Below are positions 1 through 9,736 of a stretch of 64,000 bases of DNA, one piece after another. Source of the stretch: Aphanomyces cochlioides (taxonomy: Eukaryota; Oomycota; Saprolegniomycetes; Saprolegniales; Verrucalvaceae); contig JAHQRK010000008.1 in NCBI GenBank assembly GCA_019828595.1, positions 1,984,001 to 2,048,000 of the forward strand, in the 5' to 3' direction. Position 1 is the stretch's first letter. The number at the start of each line of letters is the position of its first letter. A program made the position numbers and the translations under genes. The notes under the pieces were generated by a model. It did not search any database. It saw nothing but the letters and a program-made list of their open reading frames with translations, and had not been told where the DNA came from.

Positions 1-1591
1 GGAGTAGTTTACCGTGGTGGTGAAGTTGGTAGTTGAAGACCCTGACCAGGATTTCGGAGAAAGCCTCGGGTGCTACTTGGAAGAAGGCCGCTGGCCATCC
101 ATCAGGACCAGGAGACTTGTTTGGACTCATTGTCTTGAGAGCACTACACAGCTCGGCTGCTGTGATAGGTCTGTCTAGCTCCTCGCGTTGCTCATCATTG
201 AGTTTGCGGGAGATAAACCGTATGACAGCCCTCCGCCTCGCCCGGTTTAGCCGAGGTTGTTCGCCACGAGTGGTAGTCATTATTGCCTTCCAATGGGCAG
301 TGAATCTCTCTTTGATAGTGGTAGGATCAGACACGGGAATGCCATCGACGTTGACCGTCGTGATAGGAACCTTGAGTCCTTGTGGCCTTCGAAAGAAGTG
401 GCTCGTACCGCGTTCGTTGATATTTGCATGAAAATCGAATTGCTGATCCATGCGGTATTGGCGATATTCGATTCTTGCGTTTTCCAGCGCCAACCGAGTA
501 GCATCAACGGCAGCCTCGTCGAGCAAGCCAGCTTCGTATGATCGTTGTGCAGATATATGTCTCAGTTTTAGGCTTTTGAGCTCGTGTTGCATGGATTGGA
601 GGTGGTGGCGATGACATTGTTGTAAACGTCGTTTGATTCGCTTAAGCCACCCATACCAGACGGCTCCCATGTTTGTCGATTCGTCCGCACGCATCTCAGA
701 GAGGAGGTGTGATGCCTCTTCTCGTATGGCTTTGATGACGAGCGGGTCTTTGAGTAGCTCTCTCGGCAGCCTCCAGTAGCCACGGGTCGTGGGTGTATGA
801 CTTGTAGAGAGAACGACAGTGTGCTCCAAGTGATCTCCGGCAAAGCTGTTAGTGGCATATTTTGAGCTTTGGTAGGATTGGGCAACTAAATCTTGGTCAA
901 TGAACCAGTAGTCCAGACGATTGCTTCGTCCTGGACCGCTTGCCAGTCTTTCGTGAGGGTGGTGTAGGCGCCACGCGTCGATGACTCCTAGTTGTGACAG
1001 CCAGGCAAGACATTCGACTTTTCCAAAGGTGTGATCTTGCCGTGGTTTGGAAGCATCGAGGTGTTCGTTGACAGGAAGGTTAAAATCTCCCCCAACCAGG
1101 TGTACACTGTTAGCTTCAAAAGCGCGAGGGAGACTGTCAAAGAAACTAGCCCGATGTTGAGGGGTAACTGGCGCGTAAATGTTGTGGATGTAGACTGGGG
1201 TTTCATCCCAGTACGTTTTGATCACAATATAACGGCCAGGGATATCGTGTTGTGATAAGTGCACCAGGCTTGAGAATCCAGGCATCGATTCGTGAAAGTA
1301 TGATGCAACGCCACATCGACGGTTGTTCAAATTGTCCGTGCGGGTTGTTCGTAAGTCGTTGGTAAAAAGTTTGTACTTGCTAACACCCACTTCGTTGTCG
1401 AGGTGAGTGTGGAAAGTGTCAAGATGTTTTGCGTTGTTGAGTTTCGTTTCTTGAAAGAGAACAGCTTGTGTCGGTTTCCGAAGACGCCGTGCAACAAGAT
1501 GTCCGTTTTCTTTCAGCCCATTGAGGTTGCTCGTCGTCACTTCAAGTATGGGGAGCTTGACAAAATGACCAGCCGCGACCACTTTAGCCAC
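1..1591 (-). CDS. LINE ORF2 protein, N-terminal part (A1), cut by window edge
   Basis: This is the first 530 codons of the family A endonuclease/reverse transcriptase, matching A2 ORF2. It covers the whole APE-type endonuclease (SNLNG, QETK, NIYAPV, GGDFN, RLDY and GDH motifs) and stops just before the reverse transcriptase core. No internal stop is apparent. The frame begins at a GTG inside the end of ORF1, and an in-frame TAG lies a short distance upstream with no ATG, as in all family A copies. Whether this ORF2 is complete beyond the window edge cannot be known. Confidence 0.88.
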   Translation of the reverse strand, partial: MAKVVAAGHFVKLPILEVTTSNLNGLKENGHLVARRLRKPTQAVLFQETKLNNAKHLDTFHTHLDNEVGVSKYKLFTNDLRTTRTDNLNNRRCGVASYFHESMPGFSSLVHLSQHDIPGRYIVIKTYWDETPVYIHNIYAPVTPQHRASFFDSLPRAFEANSVHLVGGDFNLPVNEHLDASKPRQDHTFGKVECLAWLSQLGVIDAWRLHHPHERLASGPGRSNRLDYWFIDQDLVAQSYQSSKYATNSFAGDHLEHTVVLSTSHTPTTRGYWRLPRELLKDPLVIKAIREEASHLLSEMRADESTNMGAVWYGWLKRIKRRLQQCHRHHLQSMQHELKSLKLRHISAQRSYEAGLLDEAAVDATRLALENARIEYRQYRMDQQFDFHANINERGTSHFFRRPQGLKVPITTVNVDGIPVSDPTTIKERFTAHWKAIMTTTRGEQPRLNRARRRAVIRFISRKLNDEQREELDRPITAAELCSALKTMSPNKSPGPDGWPAAFFQVAPEAFSEILVRVFNYQLHHHGKLL

Positions 1592-4047
1592 GGGAAGCGA
1601 TCGTTGTGAGATCCGCTAGGTCGCCGTGAATTAAAGTAGGTTCGCTTGGGTGAAACATGACTTGATTGTGGAGAGTGATATCCAAATCGTTGCTTTCGTG
1701 TAGTTGAAGGATTTTTGTCATGATGTGACACATCGATTCTCCGTCGCCAGTGTACATGAATTCCATTCTGTTCCATATGTGGAGGCCAAGGTCGGTGTAC
1801 ATCAGGAGTGACATGAGCGTTTCGGAGGATAGACTGCGTTTACCAAGGCGAGAGGGTAACGCTGTCACTGGACTTTTTGTTGAGGCCAAAATTGCCGCAT
1901 CGCTATTGAAATATAGTGGAGCATGAACTGCCATCAATACTTCTGCAATGGCCAGCACTTCTTCGACTTCAACTCTGTTGAGGACGATGTCATCATCGGT
2001 GATGATTGCCTCGATGAGTGGGAGGTTGTTGACCATCTTCTGGTCACTGAACACCGAGATCACGTGGTCGTGAGTGATTGGAGTGCCGAATGTTGCCTCG
2101 TAGAGCTGACCAAAAGATTTTGTGCCACCACCAGACGCTCTTAGCCAACGATTAAGCAGTCGAAGACGAACAAAGTATTCGAAGCTGTCACGATTGGAGA
2201 CAAAAATTTGGTGCAGTTGCAGTCCAAATTCGATTGGCGCACGTTCTAGATGGATGCAGATCGTGTCAACACGCCCGTCCGTAATCAATTTCAATAAGTT
2301 GAAGGAATCGTGCGCTAACGCTTCCTTAACTTGGGCCGGGATATGTTGTGGTGCGTTTTGAGCCTTGGTGTCAAGGTCGTTGAGCTCGGCAAGTATGACA
2401 TCGAGAGACTTCTCAAACCTTTGGATTGAGCCCTCGTGGGGTTTGATCCCGCTAATGAACTCTTCAGCGGCAACGTGCACCTTGTCACCAGATTTGAGTG
2501 TCAGCTTTGGAACAATTACTTTGACAGTGGTGTTGCCAACTGTCGTTTCGTGTTCCTCGGGCTCAACATTAGCGCGTTCGTCCAGAGCCGCAAACATGTT
2601 CGGGGAGATCCAAGGACGATCAGGAGCTGGGATTGAGCCAGCGGAGATTGGGGTTTTCTTTCTTTTGCCTGTAGTTTGAACTTCAGTCCATTCCTTGTTG
2701 CTGTCTCGGGTCGTTTTCTGCCGTTTGGCAGTGGATGTCGAGACAGCGGCGTCTCCCCGTGGGCGGTGAGGGGTTGCGTGAAGTCCATGTTGGGTGGCGA
2801 TTACATCGAGGTCAAGGCGCGCGAGCTTCTTGTCACGGTAAAACCATCCTTGACCAAACACGCGGAGGCACCGACCCTTGAAAATGAATTCTTCAATTGA
2901 TCGACCGTCATTGTGCATAGATTCGGGTATAGCTGTCCCTTCAAAATACAAGCGATAACGAGAGCTAGCCAAGCCAGTCGTCGAGGAAACTGTGGAGTAT
3001 GAGCCCCACAAAAAGCGCGGCTCAAGCTTTGACATGATGCTGAACATGAGACGTTCTTCATCCTGTCCTTGGAGACCAGATGGGATATCGATGAAATATC
3101 CATCAAGTATATGGGGCTCTGTCATGACAAATCTCTGAGAGCTGCCATCCTTTGCCACTTGGATCTTGAGAGACTCCACGCAGCTTTTTAAGAGCATCTT
3201 CAGAGGCTATGCCCCACTTGAGAAGACGATTGGAGACATCTTTCTCGCACTTGATGACATCGACAAATGCATCGTCCAAATCAAGCGCTTGGTTGTCAAA
3301 CAATAGAGATGTCATTGCCTTGGAGATGTCGATGTATTTGGTGTATTGGCCAGTGGACATTTGTAGCCAGCCAACAACATCTCTGGGGGAATGTTTTTGG
3401 ATGGGCAAAGTGTCGTCAAACGTGAGAGATCCTGTCGCGCGTTTTTGCAACAAGGACGCCAGCTCGGCCATAGTTGGTCGATAATGGCCGACGTCACTGT
3501 TCCGCTGAGCCTTGGCAGATTTAGCTCTCTGCTTGGCTTGGAATTCCCACACGCATTCGTTTGGCTTTTTGGTCGAGGTGTTCGACTCGGGTGGTATTGG
3601 CACGGAGCGTGTTGTAGCAGGAGGCGAGGCATCGATTTGAGCTTCAGGCTCCATTTCCACATCAACATTGGTGTCGCGAATCGATTGGTCTTCAGAGCGC
3701 GGCTCCAGCTCAGTGGCTTGAGTAATCGGTGGGGTATGTGGTTGGTTGTTGTTGGAGATATCCTCTATGTCTTCATCAGGCATCGGAGAAACATTATCCT
3801 TGTTGACAGTTTTGTCGCTGGTACGAGCGCTTGGTAATGGCACGCGACCACCGAGTGTAGCAAGACGTATGGGCGGTTGAGCAGCAGGCGGAGTTTTGTC
3901 GATGATTGAGTCAGGTTCATCGTCATCATCATCGTCAACAATCACCTCCATGATACTAGAAGCGTCCGAGGTATTGCGAAAGGGAGAGGCAGAAAAAGCT
4001 GAGGGCTTGTGTGCATGAGCACGGCTGGAAGAGCGGGTAGTCGCCAT
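1584..4047 (-). pseudogene. LINE ORF1 of A1, broken by a 2-bp deletion
   Basis: This is homologous over its full length to the 821-aa ORF1 of A2, A3 and A7. At about 3168-3173 the run reads ttgagagactcc where intact copies read ttgagagagactcc. One GA unit is lost, so the frame breaks near codon 292 and leaves a 314-aa N-terminal and a 537-aa C-terminal open piece. GA slippage is the simplest cause. The ATG is at 4047. Except for rare substitutions, such as a valine for alanine near 2398, the pieces match the intact copies. Confidence 0.9.
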
Positions 4048-4063
4048 GTTGTCAGTTTTGGAC

Positions 4064-4098
4064 AGTGGTACTGCGGGGTAGCTGGCAAATTGGAAACT
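4064..4098 (-). promoter_or_regulatory. Conserved 35-nt 5' terminus of the LINE (A1)
   Basis: These 35 nt are identical at the 5' end of every full-length copy of both families, although the ORFs have diverged. It is probably a transcription-start, translation or reverse-transcription signal; the role is inferred. Confidence 0.55.
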
Positions 4099-4100
4099 GC

Positions 4101-4114
4101 GCTCCTATTGCTCA
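4101..4114 (+). repeat. 14-nt tRNA-Met stub, target-site duplication left of A2 (G9T variant)
   Basis: The sequence is GCTCCTATTGCTCA, tRNA nucleotides 1-14 with T instead of G at position 9. The same T is found in the intact tRNA at 12246 on the other side of A2, which marks the two as copies of one target. Confidence 0.92.
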
Positions 4115-4192
4115 ATGTCAATGGGGAGTCTATTTGTAGTTAATGTAAACTACAAACTAATATTGCCCGAAGGCTCATCCCATTTCCAACTG
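4115..4192 (-). promoter_or_regulatory. Family A 3' UTR with two hairpins, probable RT recognition element
   Basis: Hairpin 1 has a perfect 9-bp stem, TTTGTAGTT (4133-4141) with AACTACAAA (4148-4156), and a 6-nt loop. Hairpin 2 is GCC/GGC (4165-4167 with 4172-4174), closing a UUCG loop in the transcript. The RNA ends CUCCCCAUUGACAU, directly abutting the tRNA stub. Family B keeps the same two-hairpin layout and the CUCCCCAUUG end with different stem bases. Site-specific LINEs commonly use 3' UTR structure for target-primed reverse transcription; that role here is inferred. The same segment starts at 13313, 21461, 23233, 35260, 35958, 44101, 46415 and 47127. Confidence 0.7.
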
Positions 4193-5407
4193 CTAGGCTG
4201 AATTGGAAATCAATTTGGCTTTTCGTTTTCTTGATTCGCTTCGACGTTGGGACTTCGATTTCTTCGGTGTTTGTAAGCTAACACGGCGAATATGTCGGAT
4301 AAAACTGACTCTTGGCATCTGACCCAGGGGGTATACATTTTCATTGTCTTGGATCATACATAGACTTCGGTCTATGCAGCGCTTGTATCGCTTGGCGAGG
4401 ACCCAGCAATGGGATGTTGAATCAGTGACAGAAACAACCAAGAATTCTCCGTCAGGCTCATCCAATATCGCTCTACAGATATCACGAATTGGATCACCCA
4501 CCGATTGCTTGAGCAGTTGACGGGAGAATATGGCGTCGTTGTAGTGGAATCCATGTGTGTATGCCAGCTTGAGAAAATCATGCATCTTGGAAGGGGGAAT
4601 GCCCGCGTCTTGAGGAACTCCATGGGCCTCTTTGAAACCCGAAATGACTTCTTCGCTGAGCTCAAAATTGGAGACATTCAAATTGGTAGCAACGATTCGG
4701 ATTGCAGCCGCAAGACAAGATTTGTCACTGTTGTTGCCAATTTCTAGCCACAGAGGATCCATCGCTCGAAATTCAGCAAGCGTTGGGGCGAGACCAGTGT
4801 TCGTGAGGAAGTGGGCTCCAGCTTGTCGCCATCGTTGGTACATCGCCACGGCTTCTTGACACCCGCTGAGGTCTTTTTCGTCGAACCAGTCTTTGTCGAG
4901 TCCATCCGGGCGTTGAAACTTCCAGTTGACTTGGTATTGAATAGTTGAAATTCGATTTCGCATTGATGCCACTTCGCGGTGGTCATCGATAAACAACACT
5001 TCATCGATGTCATCATCGTCGGTTGGAATTCGCAGAGTGCGTGGGCGGTTGGTTGGGGCATCAGCCGTTGTCGCATTCGTTTGTGGCCTGGCTGGAACAG
5101 AAACATCGTCCAATAGATCCATGAGGGATGGTAGCGGAGATCCATTGTCATTGCCCAAGGGGTCAAATTCGCGGGTGCTCGAGTTCAAAATGGACATATC
5201 AGGAGTAAATTGGTGTTCTTCAGTTGTAACTGGACTTGAAGGACGAGTGTCGGATGATTGCGTCATAGGTACAGAAATCTCAACTCCATCCACTCCCTCA
5301 AGAGTAATCCCTGGAGACATCGAGCTCCCCACACCTCGTGTAGTTATGGGTCTCGACGTCTGCGCGGGGAGTACGCTATCGGCAGTGAAAATCGTTGAAG
5401 CTTCCAT
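4193..5407 (-). CDS. ORF3: chromodomain-like plus putative cysteine-protease-like protein (A2)
   Basis: This 404-aa protein is encoded downstream of ORF2 in family A only. The ATG at 5407 is the first in frame; the frame is open upstream to 5569 and beyond, but without ATG. Residues 1-130 are Ser/Thr/Pro-rich and end in an acidic run. Residues about 146-195 resemble a chromodomain (Y158, V160, W162, K163, W174, then DL and a helix). Residues about 219-365 carry a Cys-His-Asp pattern, C231 in SCLAAA, H333 in SHCWVL and D354 in IQDN, in the order used by papain-like and C39-like peptidases. The tail (379-399) is Lys/Arg-rich and could be nuclear-targeting. The 213 nt between ORF2 and this ATG hold no other gene. 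Both domain calls come from motif reading and need a profile search. Confidence 0.72.
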   Translation of the reverse strand: MEASTIFTADSVLPAQTSRPITTRGVGSSMSPGITLEGVDGVEISVPMTQSSDTRPSSPVTTEEHQFTPDMSILNSSTREFDPLGNDNGSPLPSLMDLLDDVSVPARPQTNATTADAPTNRPRTLRIPTDDDDIDEVLFIDDHREVASMRNRISTIQYQVNWKFQRPDGLDKDWFDEKDLSGCQEAVAMYQRWRQAGAHFLTNTGLAPTLAEFRAMDPLWLEIGNNSDKSCLAAAIRIVATNLNVSNFELSEEVISGFKEAHGVPQDAGIPPSKMHDFLKLAYTHGFHYNDAIFSRQLLKQSVGDPIRDICRAILDEPDGEFLVVSVTDSTSHCWVLAKRYKRCIDRSLCMIQDNENVYPLGQMPRVSFIRHIRRVSLQTPKKSKSQRRSESRKRKAKLISNSA

Positions 5408-5620
5408 TGTTGTTGTCTTGGGTAAAATCAAAAGTGAGTCTTGGAGAATTGTTTTGAGATTCTCACTGAACTTATTCTCAGTTGCGACACTTGAGTCAGG
5501 CACGATTTGATTGGGCAGTGAAATGTTTTGCGCGGATCGTGAGTGATGGTCGCCAGGATTCCCAATCAAAAATTCAGCTGGGATACCAAGTCAAGAATAC
5601 AGCTGGGGCTTGTAATCAAA

Positions 5621-8600
5621 TTACTGGTGTTCAACTCGAAAAGACATGGGATATTTTTCGAATAGCTCGTTGTATCCAGCTTGAGAGAAAAGGACTGAGA
5701 CCGCTTCGATGATGTTTCGATAGTCGAAGTCGTCAGGCGAGAGCAAACGAATTGTTCGCCTGATGGAAGCTGTCCAACTGACAAATATAATCTCGTTCCA
5801 TAGTAAAATCGGTAGAGGCCTTTTGCCATCGAACTTGGTTGCATTTCTTTGAGTCCATAAGGAGTACGTGATGGAAGCACAAAGGAGGGACCATAATTTG
5901 AATAATGCGTCATGCAGGTGTTTTCCTCGCGTATTGGTCTTGAAGCGACTGATATTCGTGGTGGTTGCCCAATCAAACTTAACACCATAAGCTCTCCATG
6001 CTCGCTCTTGGAACATCCAAACTTGATGTACATGATGACATGTATGGAAGGCATGATGAAAAGTCTCAACATCCGAGCAATCTTCATAGACACAACAAAT
6101 AGCGTCAGGGTTTTGGATCTGCATATAGGAAAACCTCGAGTTGACGGGTAACATCTTCATGTGCAATCGAAACCATACATCGCCTTGAACAGGTGGAGGT
6201 AGATTACACACAGTACGAATGAGACGGATATACTTTGCTATGTCTTTGTCAGTTCTTGTCGTAGTCTTCATAGGATGTATAGCTTCAGTCTGGGGGGCGT
6301 GGTAAGCTAAATGCACCACGTTTTTCTTGGGCCACGACTCGAAAGGTAAATCAGCATCCTTGATTCTGGCTGTAAACGGATGTTGACAAGTCGGGACATT
6401 AGGCAGTGGCGACCCTTGCCGAATGTCAAACGATCGAACAACTTTGTCGAAGATTCGTGTGAGTTGATTGTAAATGTCGGTTGTGCGGGGCAATGTGGCA
6501 AAGTCCATGACTCCGTCCTGGTTTAGACAAACTTGGGCAGCTGGATTGTTCGACGACATTCGGTTCACGAACATGGTCTCTGTTGGCCAAGCGCCATGTG
6601 GGGTCAGGAAATCCTTCAGGCATCTGAGACCATTTTTGGCCCCGTGGCGGCACCAGAGACGCATGTCTTCATCTTTCACGACATTTGCTAACATCTTAGC
6701 AGAGCCGAAGTGCATTGCGTCGTAGGCTGTGAGCCATACCGGGAGGTTCAGTACCGTGTCGAGATTTGGAGGCACGCCGATTCGCTTACTCATGTCTGTG
6801 GCTGACCAATGTTTCCAAGTATCAAGCCACAGTGGATGGAGCTCGCGAAGCAAAAGCCACTTGGAGCTTGCATTTGGGTAGTATGAAAGAAAATCGAATG
6901 GGTGACTGTCTCGGAATAACTGATGTATTGTGCGGCTAAATTGTCGCTGTACAAGTTTCTTCCACACCAGGATTTCACCAGGAGAATCGGCAGACATAAA
7001 GAGCTGTAAACGAAGAAGGCGTTGTGTTCGCAGCCTCGATGCAATGTGGGGGATTCCCAGGCCTAAAGGCTTGTCGTACTGCCACCTTCTATGGATTGAG
7101 GGACGGTAACTCTCATCGAGCTGGGTCTTGCGGCAAAGTATGAACTTGTTTAACATTTGTTGCCACGTAACGACCATAGCAGGAGGCACAGGTACAACGG
7201 CTGTTACATGCCACAACATAGATAGCAACATCGTGGAGGCAATAAGCTTTCGGCCCTGCAATGTCCTTGCTCGTTTACCCCATAGTTGAAAGGACGAGAT
7301 GAATTTGTCGTTGAGTTTTTGAAGTTGGGAGTCAGCCGAAAGTCGATGGCCAAAGAGAATACCAAGATATTTCGTACACTGACCAGTTGGTACGATATTG
7401 AGCAAACCATCTGCTTCGATGTCTTCTTGATCGAGATGGTCGTTGAGAACCAAGGTCATGCACTTGGAACGATTCAGACGGGCCCCTGAAGCCGTGCAAA
7501 ACTCTTCCACAATTGCCATTTGCTCCACAGCAGATTGCAGCGAGTTTGATAACAACGTCGAGTCGTCGGCAAAGAATATACTCGTAATAACTGAGTCGTG
7601 GGGGAGAGCGATTCCAAGATGTGGGGACGCTCGGAGCATCTCACCAAGAGATTCTAGGTATAGGACGAACAGTAGGCATGATAAAGGACAGCCTTGTTTG
7701 ACGCCTCGGGTAGGTCGGATCTTAGGGCCAAGCTCGCCATTGAAGATGATCTGGACCAAAGGTGAGTCGTACAAAAGAGCTACCCACGCAATGAAACCAT
7801 CACCAGTGTTGACTTCTCTCAGCACATCAAGCATAAATTCTCGATCCACCATGTCGTACGCTTTCGAAAAGTCAAGGAATGTTGCATAGTAGTCGTGATC
7901 TTCGTTGGTGCAAAACGTTTGCAAAGTTTGCACAAGCAGGACGTGGTCATGCAGCCGTCGTCCTGGGACAAAGCCAGCTTGACTTGGGTGAATGAGATGA
8001 GGAGCTACTGTAGCCAGGCGATAAGCGAGGGCACGGGATAGTATCTTCACCTCCACTGACATGAGTGCAATAGGTCGGTAGTTTCCAGGATCGCCTCGAT
8101 CACCAGCTTTGAAGAGCAGAGCCACAGCACTACGCCTTTGTTGAAGGAGTAGTTTACCGTGGTGGTGAAGTTGGTAGTTGAAGACCCTGACCAGGATTTC
8201 GGAGAAAGCCTCGGGTGCTACTTGGAAGAAGGCCGCTGGCCATCCATCAGGACCAGGAGACTTGTTTGGACTCATTGTCTTGAGAGCACTACACAGCTCG
8301 GCTGCTGTGATAGGTCTGTCTAGCTCCTCGCGTTGCTCATCATTGAGTTTGCGGGAGATAAACCGTATGACAGCCCTCCGCCTCGCCCGGTTTAGCCGAG
8401 GTTGTTCGCCACGAGTGGTAGTCATTATTGCCTTCCAATGGGCAGTGAATCTCTCTTTGATAGTGGTAGGATCAGACACGGGAATGCCATCGACGTTGAC
8501 CGTCGTGATAGGAACCTTGAGTCCTTGTGGCCTTCGAAAGAAGTGGCTCGTACCGCGTTCGTTGATATTTGCATGAAAATCGAATTGCTGATCCATGCGG

Positions 8601-9736
8601 TATTGGCGATATTCGATTCTTGCGTTTTCCAGCGCCAACCGAGTAGCATCAACGGCAGCCTCGTCGAGCAAGCCAGCTTCGTATGATCGTTGTGCAGATA
8701 TATGTCTCAGTTTTAGGCTTTTGAGCTCGTGTTGCATGGATTGGAGGTGGTGGCGATGACATTGTTGTAAACGTCGTTTGATTCGCTTAAGCCACCCATA
8801 CCAGACGGCTCCCATGTTTGTCGATTCGTCCGCACGCATCTCAGAGAGGAGGTGTGATGCCTCTTCTCGTATGGCTTTGATGACGAGCGGGTCTTTGAGT
8901 AGCTCTCTCGGCAGCCTCCAGTAGCCACGGGTCGTGGGTGTATGACTTGTAGAGAGAACGACAGTGTGCTCCAAGTGATCTCCGGCAAAGCTGTTAGTGG
9001 CATATTTTGAGCTTTGGTAGGATTGGGCAACTAAATCTTGGTCAATGAACCAGTAGTCCAGACGATTGCTTCGTCCTGGACCGCTTGCCAGTCTTTCGTG
9101 AGGGTGGTGTAGGCGCCACGCGTCGATGACTCCTAGTTGTGACAGCCAGGCAAGACATTCGACTTTTCCAAAGGTGTGATCTTGCCGTGGTTTGGAAGCA
9201 TCGAGGTGTTCGTTGACAGGAAGGTTAAAATCTCCCCCAACCAGGTGTACACTGTTAGCTTCAAAAGCGCGAGGGAGACTGTCAAAGAAACTAGCCCGAT
9301 GTTGAGGGGTAACTGGCGCGTAAATGTTGTGGATGTAGACTGGGGTTTCATCCCAGTACGTTTTGATCACAATATAACGGCCAGGGATATCGTGTTGTGA
9401 TAAGTGCACCAGGCTTGAGAATCCAGGCATCGATTCGTGAAAGTATGATGCAACGCCACATCGACGGTTGTTCAAATTGTCCGTGCGGGTTGTTCGTAAG
9501 TCGTTGGTAAAAAGTTTGTACTTGCTAACACCCACTTCGTTGTCGAGGTGAGTGTGGAAAGTGTCAAGATGTTTTGCGTTGTTGAGTTTCGTTTCTTGAA
9601 AGAGAACAGCTTGTGTCGGTTTCCGAAGACGCCGTGCAACAAGATGTCCGTTTTCTTTCAGCCCATTGAGGTTGCTCGTCGTCACTTCAAGTATGGGGAG
9701 CTTGACAAAATGACCAGCCGCGACCACTTTAGCCAC
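5621..9736 (-). CDS. ORF2: LINE endonuclease / reverse transcriptase (A2), 1371 aa
   Basis: This is the enzyme that nicks the tRNA gene and copies the element RNA into it. Order: APE-type endonuclease (about 14-262) with SNLNG (N22, N24), QETK (E48), NIYAPV, GGDFN (D169), RLDY (D227) and GDH (D253, H254); reverse transcriptase with SPGPDGWP (493-500), FLDFSKAYD (D622), GVKQGCPLS and FADD (D724, D725); then a C-terminal region with a C-x5-C-x7-H-x4-C zinc-binding motif (C1214, C1220, H1228, C1233) like the zf-RVT domain of plant and protist LINEs. The frame begins at GTG within the ORF1 end; no ATG lies between the upstream in-frame TAG and the endonuclease core, so translation probably depends on ORF1 (+1 shift or reinitiation). 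P696S is private to this copy. The exact clade is not assigned. Confidence 0.93.
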   Translation of the reverse strand: MAKVVAAGHFVKLPILEVTTSNLNGLKENGHLVARRLRKPTQAVLFQETKLNNAKHLDTFHTHLDNEVGVSKYKLFTNDLRTTRTDNLNNRRCGVASYFHESMPGFSSLVHLSQHDIPGRYIVIKTYWDETPVYIHNIYAPVTPQHRASFFDSLPRAFEANSVHLVGGDFNLPVNEHLDASKPRQDHTFGKVECLAWLSQLGVIDAWRLHHPHERLASGPGRSNRLDYWFIDQDLVAQSYQSSKYATNSFAGDHLEHTVVLSTSHTPTTRGYWRLPRELLKDPLVIKAIREEASHLLSEMRADESTNMGAVWYGWLKRIKRRLQQCHRHHLQSMQHELKSLKLRHISAQRSYEAGLLDEAAVDATRLALENARIEYRQYRMDQQFDFHANINERGTSHFFRRPQGLKVPITTVNVDGIPVSDPTTIKERFTAHWKAIMTTTRGEQPRLNRARRRAVIRFISRKLNDEQREELDRPITAAELCSALKTMSPNKSPGPDGWPAAFFQVAPEAFSEILVRVFNYQLHHHGKLLLQQRRSAVALLFKAGDRGDPGNYRPIALMSVEVKILSRALAYRLATVAPHLIHPSQAGFVPGRRLHDHVLLVQTLQTFCTNEDHDYYATFLDFSKAYDMVDREFMLDVLREVNTGDGFIAWVALLYDSPLVQIIFNGELGPKIRPTRGVKQGCPLSCLLFVLYLESLGEMLRASPHLGIALPHDSVITSIFFADDSTLLSNSLQSAVEQMAIVEEFCTASGARLNRSKCMTLVLNDHLDQEDIEADGLLNIVPTGQCTKYLGILFGHRLSADSQLQKLNDKFISSFQLWGKRARTLQGRKLIASTMLLSMLWHVTAVVPVPPAMVVTWQQMLNKFILCRKTQLDESYRPSIHRRWQYDKPLGLGIPHIASRLRTQRLLRLQLFMSADSPGEILVWKKLVQRQFSRTIHQLFRDSHPFDFLSYYPNASSKWLLLRELHPLWLDTWKHWSATDMSKRIGVPPNLDTVLNLPVWLTAYDAMHFGSAKMLANVVKDEDMRLWCRHGAKNGLRCLKDFLTPHGAWPTETMFVNRMSSNNPAAQVCLNQDGVMDFATLPRTTDIYNQLTRIFDKVVRSFDIRQGSPLPNVPTCQHPFTARIKDADLPFESWPKKNVVHLAYHAPQTEAIHPMKTTTRTDKDIAKYIRLIRTVCNLPPPVQGDVWFRLHMKMLPVNSRFSYMQIQNPDAICCVYEDCSDVETFHHAFHTCHHVHQVWMFQERAWRAYGVKFDWATTTNISRFKTNTRGKHLHDALFKLWSLLCASITYSLWTQRNATKFDGKRPLPILLWNEIIFVSWTASIRRTIRLLSPDDFDYRNIIEAVSVLFSQAGYNELFEKYPMSFRVEHQ

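Larger units (their letters stand above)
1..4100 (-). mobile_element. LINE copy A1 (family A), 5' part; 3' part lies before the window
   Basis: This is a non-LTR retrotransposon read on the minus strand. It is nearly identical to A2 from 8146 to 12245. It carries the N-terminal 530 codons of ORF2, a frameshifted ORF1 and a complete 5' end. The conserved 5' terminus ends at 4098 and is followed by two extra bases (gc) before the tRNA-derived 14-mer at 4101. The 3' end and left target copy are outside the window. A 2-bp deletion in ORF1 makes the copy probably non-autonomous. Confidence 0.93.

Noticed and set aside
4193..5569. 458-aa form of ORF3 beginning at TTG
   Set aside because: There is no ATG in the extra 54 codons, and A3 has a one-base deletion there while keeping the ATG-initiated frame.
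5566..6093. 175-aa minus-strand frame overlapping the ORF2 C-terminus
   Set aside because: It is an alternative-frame shadow of ORF2; it appears joined to ORF2 only in A7 because of a frameshift.
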